The notes under the pieces are model-generated. The model was not told the DNA's origin. It searched no databases and worked only from the letters and a program-made list of their open reading frames with translations. From assembly GCA_016192105.1 (NCBI GenBank), contig JACPUV010000027.1, positions 1 to 32,163 of the forward strand: a stretch of 32,163 bases of DNA, read 5' to 3'. Shown in pieces: positions 25,622 through 32,163 of this stretch (position 1 is the stretch's first letter; every line of letters begins with the position of its first letter). Both the position numbers and the translations under genes were made by a program. The DNA comes from Sphingobacteriales bacterium (GTDB taxonomy: Bacteria; Bacteroidota; Bacteroidia; Chitinophagales; Chitinophagaceae).

Positions 25622-25656
25622 CCGACTACGGATTACCGACTACCGGCTACCGACTA
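25622..25656 (-). repeat. Right heptamer array (CCGACTA units) overlapping the radC stop codon
   Basis: Five 7-bp units fill 25622-25656. Three are exactly CCGACTA; the others are CGGATTA and CCGGCTA. They are the reverse complement of the TAGTCGG units at 25060-25094. The last three bases (25654-25656) read TAG on the minus strand and form the stop codon of radC. Confidence 0.85.
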
Positions 25657-26346
25657 AATAATTCCTTCATCCGCGAAACTGAAATACCCGTCCTCACTTA
25701 CAATGATATGGTCCAGGATATTGATGTCGAAAAAACCGGCAGCTTCCTTTATTTTAAAGGTCAGCTGTTCATCGGCCCGACTGGGTTTCAGGCTGCCGGA
25801 AGGGTGGTTGTGGCAGAGGATCAGGCTTACGGCATCCTGCTCCAGGGCCTTGCGGAGAATGATCCGGGGATCGGCTATCGTGCCGCTGATGCCGCCCTCG
25901 CTGACCACTTCAAAATGTTTGATCTTATTGGCCCGGTTGAGATAAAGTACGGCAAAAACCTCGTGCCGGTGGTCCCTGAATTTGATCTGCAGCAGGCGGG
26001 CAATATCCTGGCTGGCCCTCACAGCTTCCCGCTGAATAGGCGCTGCGGACTGCCGGCGGCGGCAAAGTTCCATCGAAGCGGCGATCGTGATGGCCTTGGC
26101 TTCTCCGATTCCCTTGATTTTCATCAACTCTTTGACCGACAGTTTGCCTAATTCGGCGAGGCTGTCCTTTCCCAGTTTGAGTACCTCTTTGGCCAGGTCA
26201 ATGGCGGATTTATGCCGGTTCCCGGTTTGAATCAGGATGGCCAGCAGCTCCGAATTGCTGAGGTTTTCTGCACCTGTATATAGTAATTTTTCCCGGGGCC
26301 TGTCGTCTTTTGCCCATTCCTTAATTGAGTACTTGTGCTCTTGCAT
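25654..26346 (-). CDS. radC: RadC family protein (JAB/MPN domain)
   Basis: The 230-residue protein has the two RadC parts: an N-terminal helical UPF0758 domain with a helix-hairpin-helix (LMKIKGIGEAKAITIAASME, about 74-93), and a C-terminal JAB/MPN metalloprotease-like domain with the metal motif H-x-H-x10-D (His179, His181, Asp192 in CHNHPSGSLKPSRADEQ). Despite its name, a role in DNA repair is not firmly established; members are often competence-induced or carried on mobile elements, and their catalytic activity is unclear. Its stop codon TAG is the first unit of the adjoining heptamer array, which would be consistent with an insertion at its 3' end. It is divergent from the small membrane protein at 26447. 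Confidence 0.95.
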   Translation of the reverse strand: MQEHKYSIKEWAKDDRPREKLLYTGAENLSNSELLAILIQTGNRHKSAIDLAKEVLKLGKDSLAELGKLSVKELMKIKGIGEAKAITIAASMELCRRRQSAAPIQREAVRASQDIARLLQIKFRDHRHEVFAVLYLNRANKIKHFEVVSEGGISGTIADPRIILRKALEQDAVSLILCHNHPSGSLKPSRADEQLTFKIKEAAGFFDINILDHIIVSEDGYFSFADEGII

Positions 26347-26446
26347 GAAACAACGTTAGACAATAATTTTATCCCTGTCAATACCACTTTGAGGTAGTTG
26401 TTACAGGCCCGTTCGATATCCACTCTATGAAGATCATTAAAATCTG

Positions 26447-26674
26447 ATGTTTATGAAAGCCAAGACCTTTACATCCATGGGTTCTCTACACCCGGTAATT
26501 TTCTTTGTAGTCGTTTATGTAGTGGCATTGCTGCTATCTGTTTTTATTTGTTCCTCCCTTTTTTACACCTTTAATGGCTCTTCCCGCGGTACCGGGCAAC
26601 TGGAGAATAGGAAGGAAACGGCTCCGGCAGGGGGAACGGTAGTGACGGCCAGCACACTCGCCCTGCAGCGCTAA
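26447..26674 (+). CDS. Small single-pass membrane protein, hypothetical
   Basis: This 75-residue frame has one strong transmembrane segment at about 17-40 (HPVIFFVVVYVVALLLSVF) followed by a polar Ser/Thr/Gly tail. The start could be 26447 (MFMKAK) or 26453 (MKAKTF). I do not recognise it. It lies in the 410-bp space between the divergent radC and prs genes and stops 33 bp before the prs promoter. The hydrophobic segment argues for a real gene, but the tail is of low complexity and no homologue is recalled. Confidence 0.45.
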   Translation: MFMKAKTFTSMGSLHPVIFFVVVYVVALLLSVFICSSLFYTFNGSSRGTGQLENRKETAPAGGTVVTASTLALQR

Positions 26675-26707
26675 TCCCTGTTCCTGGTCAATATTTTTTG
26701 AACCGGC

Positions 26708-26739
26708 TTGCGGTGAATGCGGTGAGATTAATATCTTCG
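26708..26739 (+). promoter_or_regulatory. Probable prs promoter (Bacteroidota type)
   Basis: TTG at 26708-26710 is followed after 21 bases by TATCTTCG (26732-26739), one mismatch from TAnnTTTG. The spacing equals that of the guaB promoter. The expected start of transcription, just downstream near 26745, would leave a leader of about 12 bases before the ATG at 26757. Confidence 0.5.
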
Positions 26740-26756
26740 CCGCACATTCTCCCGAC

Positions 26757-27704
26757 ATGCAATACGCTAAAATCTTTGCCGGTACCGGCTCCCAACACCT
26801 GGCCGAACAAATTTGTAAAAGATACGGAACCAAACTGGGTAAGGTCAATATCCAGCGGTTCAGTGACGGCGAAATCAGCCCGATCTTCCTCGAAAGTGTC
26901 AGGGGCGACTATGTTTTCCTGGTACAAAGCACGTTTTCCCCGGCTGAGAACCTGATGGAACTGCTACTGATGATCGATGCAGCCCGGAGGGCTTCCGCCT
27001 ACAAGGTCATTGCCGTTATTCCCTATTACGGGTATGCCCGTCAGGACCGGAAGGATCGTCCCCGGGTGGCAATTGGCAGTAAGTTGGTTGCCAATATGTT
27101 AGTAGCTGCAGGCGCCGACAGGGTGATCACGATGGATCTGCATGCTCCCCAGATCCAGGGCTATTTTGACATCCCGGTGGACCACCTGGACAGCCACGCA
27201 GTTTTTATCCCTTATATTGAGAGTCTGAAGCTGGAAAACCTTACCTTTGCGGCCCCTGATGTGGGAGCAACAAACCGGATCCGGGAGATTGCCAGCTATT
27301 TCAACGCAGAAATGGTGATCTGTGATAAACACCGTAAGCGGGCCAACGAAATCGCCAGCATGGTGGTGATCGGGGATGTAACAGACAGGGATGTGGTGAT
27401 TATTGATGATATCTGTGATACCGGCGGCACCCTGTCAAAAAGCGCCGGCCTTTTGAAGGAAAAAGGGGCCAGGACGGTACGGGCACTGATCACCCACCCG
27501 GTATTGAGCGGTAAAGCGTATGAGAACATTGAGAACAGTGTGCTGGAGGAACTGGTGGTTTGTGATACGATACCAGTAAAGAAGGAGGCCGGTAAGATTA
27601 AGGTATTGAGTGTGGCTGAACTGTTCGCGGTAGCGATCCGGAACGCCTACGAGAACAAGAGCATCACCAGCCTGTTTGTACATTCGCAGCGGAGAGACAA
27701 GTAA
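26757..27704 (+). CDS. prs: Ribose-phosphate pyrophosphokinase (PRPP synthetase)
   Basis: Prs transfers pyrophosphate from ATP to ribose 5-phosphate, giving PRPP for purine, pyrimidine, NAD, His and Trp synthesis. The 315-residue protein is of normal class I length. Visible motifs are RFSDGEISPIFLESVRG, the ATP-binding IPYYGYARQDRKDRPR, the metal-binding TMDLHAPQIQGYFDIPVD, the catalytic-flap KHRKRANE region and the PRPP loop VVIIDDICDTGGTL (Asp217-Asp218). It is followed 20 bp later by rplY, and the two should be co-transcribed and end at the hairpin near 28373-28400. The start at 26757 is the family start (MQYAKIFAGTGSQHLAE). With guaB, it is the second nucleotide-synthesis gene in the window. 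Confidence 0.98.
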   Translation: MQYAKIFAGTGSQHLAEQICKRYGTKLGKVNIQRFSDGEISPIFLESVRGDYVFLVQSTFSPAENLMELLLMIDAARRASAYKVIAVIPYYGYARQDRKDRPRVAIGSKLVANMLVAAGADRVITMDLHAPQIQGYFDIPVDHLDSHAVFIPYIESLKLENLTFAAPDVGATNRIREIASYFNAEMVICDKHRKRANEIASMVVIGDVTDRDVVIIDDICDTGGTLSKSAGLLKEKGARTVRALITHPVLSGKAYENIENSVLEELVVCDTIPVKKEAGKIKVLSVAELFAVAIRNAYENKSITSLFVHSQRRDK

Positions 27705-27724
27705 ACAATTAAACAGTTATAAAA

Positions 27725-28351
27725 ATGAAGACAATTACAATCGAAGGACAACTGAGGACCGGATTCGGCAAAAGCGCCACCCGACAACTCCGCTCTCAGG
27801 ATCAGGTGCCAGGTGTAATTTATGGCGGCTCACAGGAGATTAATTTCTATGCTCCGACTGCAGCTTTCAAAAATTTTGTTTACACACCCAGTTTCCAGAT
27901 CGCTGAAGTAGTACTGGACGGTAAGACTTACCGTACCATCCTGAAAGACCTGCAGTTTGATAAAGTGGATGACAAACTGATCCACATCGACCTGCTGGAA
28001 CTGGTGGAAGATAAAAAGGTAATCGCTGATATCCCGGTGAAATTCGTGGGGGTGTCTGTTGGGGTAAAAGACGGTGGTAAGCTGGTTACCAAGATGAAGT
28101 CCCTGAAGGTTAAAACGTATCCCAAGTACCTGAAAGAACAAATAGAAGTACCGATCGATAACCTGGAGCTGAATGGAAATATCCGGGTGGAAGATGTAAA
28201 GGAAGAACATTATGAGATCCTGAACTCCCCCCGTATTCCGATCGCATCCGTGGTTCTGACCCGTCAGCTGAAACAGGAAGAAGCGGCTACCCCCGCGGCA
28301 GGTGCTGCCCCGGCTGCCGCTGCTGCCCCGGCTGCCGCTGCCAAGAAATAA
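27725..28351 (+). CDS. rplY: 50S ribosomal protein bL25 (Ctc-type)
   Basis: bL25 binds 5S rRNA in the large ribosomal subunit. The 208-residue protein is the long, two-domain Ctc form: an N-terminal 5S-binding domain (about 1-92; LRTGFGKSATRQLRSQDQVP, VIYGG) and a C-terminal beta domain (about 93-183; IADIPVKFVGVSVGVKDGGK, LKVKTYPKYLKEQIEV, PRIPIASVV). The tail from about 184 is Ala/Pro-rich and ends AAAAKK, as in many Bacteroidota homologues; it is partly encoded by a direct 18-bp duplication. It follows prs by 20 bp, an arrangement common in Bacteroidota. A terminator lies 21 bp after the stop. Confidence 0.97.
   Translation: MKTITIEGQLRTGFGKSATRQLRSQDQVPGVIYGGSQEINFYAPTAAFKNFVYTPSFQIAEVVLDGKTYRTILKDLQFDKVDDKLIHIDLLELVEDKKVIADIPVKFVGVSVGVKDGGKLVTKMKSLKVKTYPKYLKEQIEVPIDNLELNGNIRVEDVKEEHYEILNSPRIPIASVVLTRQLKQEEAATPAAGAAPAAAAAPAAAAKK
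28304..28339 (+). repeat. 18-bp direct duplication in the rplY tail
   Basis: The sequence GCTGCCCCGGCTGCCGCT occurs twice in tandem (28304-28321 and 28322-28339), encoding AAPAAA twice in the low-complexity tail of bL25. It is likely to vary in copy number between strains. Confidence 0.8.
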
Positions 28352-28372
28352 GGCATTCCACGTATATTACAG

Positions 28373-28400
28373 ACCCGTATCAAGCGATGCGGGTTTTTTA
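28373..28400 (+). terminator. Rho-independent terminator after prs-rplY
   Basis: ACCCGTATC (28373-28381) pairs with GATGCGGGT (28386-28394, one G-U pair) around a 4-base loop and is followed by TTTTTTA. It sits between rplY and pth, ending the prs-rplY transcript. Confidence 0.8.
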
Positions 28401-28434
28401 TTGGCTATAACCGATATTTGAAACAGTAATTGAC

Positions 28435-29010
28435 ATGAAATTCTTAATTGCCGGATTGGGAAACAGCGGAGCCGAATATGCCCATACCCGCCATAATATT
28501 GGCTTCGACGTGGTGAATGCTTTTGTCCAAAAACACCAGGGGCAGTTCCGGACCGACCGCCTGGCTTATGTGGCCGATATTAAATGGAAGGGAAAGTCCT
28601 TTGTTTGCATCTGTCCGACCACCTTTATGAACCTGAGCGGGAAGGCTGTAAAATACTGGATGGATAAGGAAAAAATACCCCTGGAGCGGGTCCTGGTGGT
28701 TGTGGACGACCTTGCCCTCCCCCTGAACAAGCTCCGGCTAAAGCCCTCGGGCAGTGATGCCGGTCACAATGGGCTAAAAAGCCTGCAGGAGATCCTTGGA
28801 ACAAAGGAATATGCCAGGCTCCGGTTCGGGATCGGGAATGAGTACCCCAAAGGTTTACAGGCCGATTTCGTGCTGGGTAAATGGAAAAAAGAGGAGGAGC
28901 CGCTGGTAAAACTGAAGATTGAAAAGGCAGCCGAGCTGGTTGAAATCTTTGCGGTACAGGGCATCACGACCGCTATGAACCAGGTAAATAATAAAGAGTT
29001 TTCATTATGA
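28435..29010 (+). CDS. pth: Peptidyl-tRNA hydrolase
   Basis: Pth cleaves peptides from prematurely released peptidyl-tRNA and recycles the tRNA. The 191-residue protein has the usual length and residues: FLIAGLGNSGAEYAHTRHNIGFD with catalytic His20, the TFMNLSGKAV segment with Asn66, VVVDDLALP with Asp92 and the SDAGHNGLKS segment with Asn112. It follows rplY, a known pairing in many bacteria, but a terminator intervenes, so it may have its own start; GATATTTG (28413-28420) is one mismatch from the -7 element. The next gene begins 179 bp later. Confidence 0.97.
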   Translation: MKFLIAGLGNSGAEYAHTRHNIGFDVVNAFVQKHQGQFRTDRLAYVADIKWKGKSFVCICPTTFMNLSGKAVKYWMDKEKIPLERVLVVVDDLALPLNKLRLKPSGSDAGHNGLKSLQEILGTKEYARLRFGIGNEYPKGLQADFVLGKWKKEEEPLVKLKIEKAAELVEIFAVQGITTAMNQVNNKEFSL

Positions 29011-29086
29011 GAAATCGAATGGAATCCTTATTTTAGCAATCCTGACCTCTCCCCGGAAGGCACCTGATTGGCAGTTTTTATTTACA

Positions 29087-29147
29087 CCCGGGGAAATCCA
29101 ATATACATATTGATTACCACTGAATATACGGGATCGAATGCCCCGGG
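29087..29147. repeat. Paired GC-rich motifs in the pth-FAH intergenic region
   Basis: In the otherwise AT-rich 179-bp gap (29011-29189), CCCGGGG (29087-29093) is complementary to CCCCGGG (29141-29147), 47 bp apart. They could pair as a long hairpin or be a two-site operator. Nothing else is recognised in this gap except TATATTTA (29161-29168), which is near the -7 consensus. Confidence 0.3.
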
Positions 29148-29189
29148 AAAGGGTATCCGGTATATTTAATTAAAATGTGACTTCCTGTT

Positions 29190-29801
29190 ATGAAAATTTT
29201 CTGTGTCGGCCGAAATTATGTGGCACATGCCAAAGAACTCGGAAACGAAGTGCCTGATGAGCCTGTGATTTTTATGAAGCCCAAAAGCGCTTTATTGCAA
29301 CCGCATACCCCGTTTTATTACCCGGAGTTTACCAATGAACTTCATTATGAGTGTGAACTGGTGCTGCGGATCAGCAAGAACGGAAAATATATCCAGGAGA
29401 AATTTGCTTCAAAATATTATGATGCGATCACTGCCGGGATTGATTTCACCGCCCGGGATATTCAGAATGAATTAAAAGAAAAAGGGCTGCCCTGGGAAAA
29501 AGCAAAAGCCTGGGACAATTCTGCTGTTATCGGTAAATGGGTACCCCTGGCCGGCCTGAAAAACAAAAAAGAAATTAATTTCTGCCTGTATAAAAATAAG
29601 GAACTGGTTCAGCAAGGGAATACGGCTAACATGATCCATAATTTCGACAAGATCGTTTCGTATATCTCCAATTATTTTTCGGTGAACATCGGGGATATCG
29701 TTTTCACAGGAACTCCTGCTGGTGTGGGTGAAGTGGTGGTGGGGGATGAACTGGAAGGATTTATGGAGGATGACAGTATGTTCTCCCTGGAAGTAAAATA
29801 G
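29190..29801 (+). CDS. Fumarylacetoacetate hydrolase family protein (FAHD1/YcgM type)
   Basis: The 203-residue protein is a compact FAH-fold enzyme. It shows IFCVGRNYVAHAKELGNEVP, the PVIFMKPKSAL segment, the metal-binding Glu54 and Glu56 in LHYECELVLRI, Asp85 in GIDFTARDIQ, the KAWDNSAVIGKW segment, and the IGDIVFTGTPAGVGEV C-terminal signature. Relatives of this length (FAHD1, YcgM) act as acylpyruvate hydrolases or oxaloacetate decarboxylases; the sequence does not settle which. The gene stands alone, with terminator-like hairpin 58 bp after its stop and the dehydrogenase gene beyond. The role in central carbon or aromatic metabolism is an inference from the family. Confidence 0.9.
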   Translation: MKIFCVGRNYVAHAKELGNEVPDEPVIFMKPKSALLQPHTPFYYPEFTNELHYECELVLRISKNGKYIQEKFASKYYDAITAGIDFTARDIQNELKEKGLPWEKAKAWDNSAVIGKWVPLAGLKNKKEINFCLYKNKELVQQGNTANMIHNFDKIVSYISNYFSVNIGDIVFTGTPAGVGEVVVGDELEGFMEDDSMFSLEVK

Positions 29802-29858
29802 GCGGCCAACCTGATTTTAGTCTTTTAAAGGAAAACCATAACCAACTGCGATTCGTGC

Positions 29859-29896
29859 AGGGCTGTATCAAAAGGAGGTACAGCCCTTATTTTTTC
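29859..29896 (+). terminator. Rho-independent terminator after the FAH-family gene
   Basis: AGGGCTGTA (29859-29867) pairs with TACAGCCCT (29879-29887) around an 11-base loop and is followed by a T-rich run TATTTTTTC. It closes the FAH-family gene before the dehydrogenase starts at 29940. Confidence 0.8.
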
Positions 29897-29911
29897 TGAA
29901 CCGCTTTGTCT

Positions 29912-29919
29912 TACATTTG
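29912..29919 (+). promoter_or_regulatory. -7-like element of the dehydrogenase gene
   Basis: TACATTTG matches the Bacteroidota -7 consensus TAnnTTTG exactly and lies 20 bp before the ATG at 29940, just after the preceding terminator. No TTG is found at the expected spacing, so the promoter call is weak. Confidence 0.35.
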
Positions 29920-29939
29920 TTTGCTAATGCTTGCTGCAC

Positions 29940-32006
29940 ATGACTGACTTATCCATACTGCTCAGGGCTTATCGCCTGATGAGCCAGACCCGTGCGATGG
30001 CCGATCTCTATGAGGCCAACCGCACTGTCTGTAAATATGTCCATTCCACTTCGAGGGGGCATGAAGCGATACAACTGGCAACAGCCTTCCAGTTACAACC
30101 CCAGGATTTTGTGAGCCCGTATTACCGGGATGAAAGCATGCTGCAGGGGCTTGGGTTTACACCTTATGAACAAATGTTGCAGCTACTGGCCAAAGGCAAC
30201 GATATATTCACCGGCGGACGGGAATACTATTCGCATCCCAATTACCGGGGAGGAGACAAACCCCTGATCATTCATCAGAGCAGTGCTACTGGTATGCAGG
30301 CAATTCCCACTACTGGCATTGCACAGGGGATTCGCTACTGGGAAAAATCAGCTCCTTCCCGTCTGAAAAAGGGCCCCAACGGGGAGGCGCCTATTGTACT
30401 TTGTTCCATGGGGGATGCCAGTGTTACCGAAGGAGAAGTAAGTGAGGCCATGCAGTTTGCCGTATTGAAACAGTTGCCGGTCATCTACCTTGTGCAGGAT
30501 AATAACTGGGGGATCAGCGTCTCAGCAGGTGAAGCCCGGTCCATGAACGCATACGAATATGTGGCGGGGTTTAAAGGCATGAACAGGGTCCAGGTGGATG
30601 GCAGCGATTTTGAAGCGTCATACCGGGTGATGAAAGAGGTCTGTGATTTTGTGCGTACGGACAGGAAGCCCGTCCTCGTACATGCGGAAACACCACTCCT
30701 GGGTCATCATACGAGCGGGGTGCGGAAAGATTTTTACCGCAGCCAGGTGGATTGGGAGAAACATGAGAAGAATGATCCTATACCTAAGCTGAGGAAAAGA
30801 TTACTGGAAAAAGGAGTCGCAGAAGCCGACTTGTTGCAGATAGAAAAAGAGGCAGTTGAAAGAGTGATGGCTGATTTTGATAAAGCAGTTGCCGCTCCCG
30901 AGCCGGATCCGGCCACCGTCGGAGATCATGTATTTGTACCCACTCCTGTTACAGCAGAAAAAGGCGAACGATGTCCGGCCAAGGCCGAAAAAGTACTGAT
31001 GGTGGATGCGGCCCTCTATGCGATCCGGGAGCTGATGGAAGATAACCCTGATATGATCTTATACGGGCAGGACGTAGGCAAGCGTCTGGGTGGTGTATTC
31101 CGGGAAGCGGCCACGCTGGCAGAACAATTCGGTGAACACCGGGTTTTTAATACCGCGATACAGGAGGCATATATTGTGGGTTCAACTGTGGGATTGAATG
31201 CGGTGGGGATCAAACCGGTGGTGGAAGTACAGTTTGCTGATTATCTCTACCCCGGGTTCAATCAGCTGGTGACAGAAATATCGAAGAGTTGTTACCTCAC
31301 TTGTGGCAAATTTCCTGTCTCCATGGTGTTGCGTGTACCCATTGGCGCCTATGGGGGCGGGGGACCGTATCACAGTGGCAGTGTGGAGACGACTGTATTA
31401 TCTGTAAAAGGTATTAAGGTCGTGTATCCTTCCAATGCAGCCGATATGAAGGGCCTGATGAAAGCGGCTTTTCATGATGGTAACCCGGTGGTGATCCTTG
31501 AACACAAAGGCCTTTACTGGAGTAAAGTGCCGGGTACAGAGGAAGCGAAGACTCCTGAACCGTCCCGGGATTATATGGTGCCACTGGGAAAGGCCAGTAT
31601 CCTGCTAAACGCTTCAGCGGATGCCATTGATGCGGGGGAAAGCTGCCTGGTCATAACCTATGGAATGGGTGTTTACTGGGCCAGGGCAGCAGCAAAGCAA
31701 TTTAAGCAGCAGATCGAAGTGATGGACCTGCGGACTTTATACCCACTTGATGAGGAACTGATTTTTGAACGGGTGAGAGCGCATGGCAAATGCCTTATCC
31801 TGACCGAGGAGCAGCAAAACAATTCATTTGCCGAAGCGTTGGCGGGACGGATATCCCATCATTGTTTTACCAGCCTGGATGCACCCGTGGAAGTGATGGG
31901 GGCTCTGAATTTACCGGCGGTTCCTATGAATACAGGATTGGAAAAAGCCATGCTGCCCAATGCGGAGAAGCTCGGGGAGCGGTTGAGGAAGTTGTTGGGG
32001 GAGTAG
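29940..32006 (+). CDS. Fused alpha/beta E1 component of a branched-chain 2-oxoacid dehydrogenase
   Basis: This 688-residue protein joins the E1 alpha and beta subunits in one chain. The alpha part (about 1-330) carries the thiamine-diphosphate motif GDASVTEGEVSEA (Gly158-Asp159) through QDNNWGIS, and HTSGVRKDFYR. The beta part (about 343-688) starts MVDAALYAIRELMEDNPDMI and has the YGQDVGKRLGGVF, FNTAIQEAYIVGSTVGLNAVG and GAYGGGGPYHSGSVET segments. E1 decarboxylates the 2-oxoacid and passes the acyl group to lipoyl E2. The pattern is nearest to the 2-oxoisovalerate (branched-chain) type; pyruvate or acetoin specificity cannot be excluded. Fused chains of this kind are common in Bacteroidota. 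E2 and E3 genes are not in the window. I use ATG 29940; TTG 29931 is less likely. Confidence 0.92.
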   Translation: MTDLSILLRAYRLMSQTRAMADLYEANRTVCKYVHSTSRGHEAIQLATAFQLQPQDFVSPYYRDESMLQGLGFTPYEQMLQLLAKGNDIFTGGREYYSHPNYRGGDKPLIIHQSSATGMQAIPTTGIAQGIRYWEKSAPSRLKKGPNGEAPIVLCSMGDASVTEGEVSEAMQFAVLKQLPVIYLVQDNNWGISVSAGEARSMNAYEYVAGFKGMNRVQVDGSDFEASYRVMKEVCDFVRTDRKPVLVHAETPLLGHHTSGVRKDFYRSQVDWEKHEKNDPIPKLRKRLLEKGVAEADLLQIEKEAVERVMADFDKAVAAPEPDPATVGDHVFVPTPVTAEKGERCPAKAEKVLMVDAALYAIRELMEDNPDMILYGQDVGKRLGGVFREAATLAEQFGEHRVFNTAIQEAYIVGSTVGLNAVGIKPVVEVQFADYLYPGFNQLVTEISKSCYLTCGKFPVSMVLRVPIGAYGGGGPYHSGSVETTVLSVKGIKVVYPSNAADMKGLMKAAFHDGNPVVILEHKGLYWSKVPGTEEAKTPEPSRDYMVPLGKASILLNASADAIDAGESCLVITYGMGVYWARAAAKQFKQQIEVMDLRTLYPLDEELIFERVRAHGKCLILTEEQQNNSFAEALAGRISHHCFTSLDAPVEVMGALNLPAVPMNTGLEKAMLPNAEKLGERLRKLLGE

Positions 32007-32022
32007 TGGCATCTGGCTACGC

Positions 32023-32163
32023 TACTTTTAACACATAGGCACATAGGGACATAGGATACATATAGGGAGCACAATACTTTTAACACATAGGCACATAGGG
32101 ACATAGAATACATATAGGGGACACAATACTTTTAACACATAGGCACATAGGGACATAGGATAC
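32023..32163. repeat. 52-bp tandem repeat with an internal 8-bp period, cut by the window end
   Basis: A unit beginning TACTTTTAACACATAGGC starts at 32023, 32075 and 32127, giving an exact 52-bp period; the third copy is cut at 32163. Within each unit CACATAGG, CACATAGG and GACATAGG follow one another, an 8-bp subrepeat. Copies differ by only a few bases (GATAC or GAATAC; GGAGC or GGGAC). It starts 17 bp after the dehydrogenase stop and runs out of the window, so its full size is unknown. Confidence 0.85.

Larger units (their letters stand above)
25060..25656. mobile_element. Candidate non-autonomous insert: four-helix-bundle gene between inverted heptamer arrays
   Basis: This 597-bp segment is bounded by two 35-bp arrays of five heptamers in inverted orientation and contains one gene, a four-helix-bundle protein. 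It lies between the stop codon of the DUF3467 gene and radC, and its right array supplies the radC stop codon (TAG, 25654-25656). That suggests the segment arrived between two pre-existing genes or grew at their junction. No transposase is encoded and no target-site duplication is clear. The alternative is that the arrays are ordinary intergenic repeats and the gene is resident. The mobile label is an inference. Confidence 0.35.

Noticed and set aside
4719..26346. Competence cluster of dprA, HHH-barrel gene and radC
   Set aside because: The three genes are spread over more than 20 kb in different transcription units, and no comEC, comF or pilus genes are present, so a cluster cannot be claimed.
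31859..32113. Antisense open frame of 84 codons at the right edge
   Set aside because: Half of it is the translation of the 52-bp tandem repeat and the other half is opposite the dehydrogenase.
32023..32163. CRISPR array
   Set aside because: The 52-bp units are contiguous with almost identical sequence throughout, so there are no unique spacers, and no cas gene is near.

Overview
The window is chromosomal DNA of a Bacteroidota bacterium, most likely of the Chitinophagaceae. The pointers are a SusC/SusD pair with a DUF1735 lipoprotein, a protein with the gliding-motility/type IX secretion C-terminal domain, a PorE-like OmpA protein, a fused alpha/beta 2-oxoacid dehydrogenase E1, promoter elements of the Bacteroidota form (TTG, about 21 bp, TAnnTTTG) and starts without a clear Shine-Dalgarno sequence. 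The family placement is an inference from gene content; no ribosomal RNA or tRNA was seen.

Layout. The first 140 bases look like the right end of an IS481-like insertion sequence. A SIMPL-domain protein (256-987, +) follows, then a convergent gap holding a 7-bp tandem repeat. Four genes read leftward from 7785 to 1111: PorE-like OmpA protein, DprA, a type IX secretion cargo protein, and IMP dehydrogenase (guaB). A very long alpha-2-macroglobulin gene (7895-14256, +) carries an embedded TonB-plug domain and is broken by an in-frame TGA and by a frameshift near its 3' end. folD and queE form a leftward pair. Two translationally overlapping outer-membrane genes (15909-18787) follow, the second joining a helix-hairpin-helix domain to a predicted beta-barrel. 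Next is a three-gene nutrient-uptake locus (susC-like, susD-like, DUF1735; 18969-24648) ending in a strong terminator.

The right third is mostly housekeeping: a DUF3467 protein, radC, a small membrane protein, prs, rplY (bL25), pth, a fumarylacetoacetate-hydrolase-family enzyme and the fused E1 dehydrogenase. Between the DUF3467 gene and radC lies a 597-bp segment (25060-25656). It contains only a four-helix-bundle (S23/IVP-like) gene and is bounded by two 35-bp heptamer arrays in inverted orientation. The window ends inside a 52-bp tandem repeat.

The observations I rate highest are the inverted heptamer arrays around the four-helix-bundle gene, the doubly damaged macroglobulin gene with its barrel-less plug domain, and the HHH/beta-barrel gene pair. 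No CRISPR array, phage or complete defence system was seen. No gene-free stretch exceeds 300 bases.
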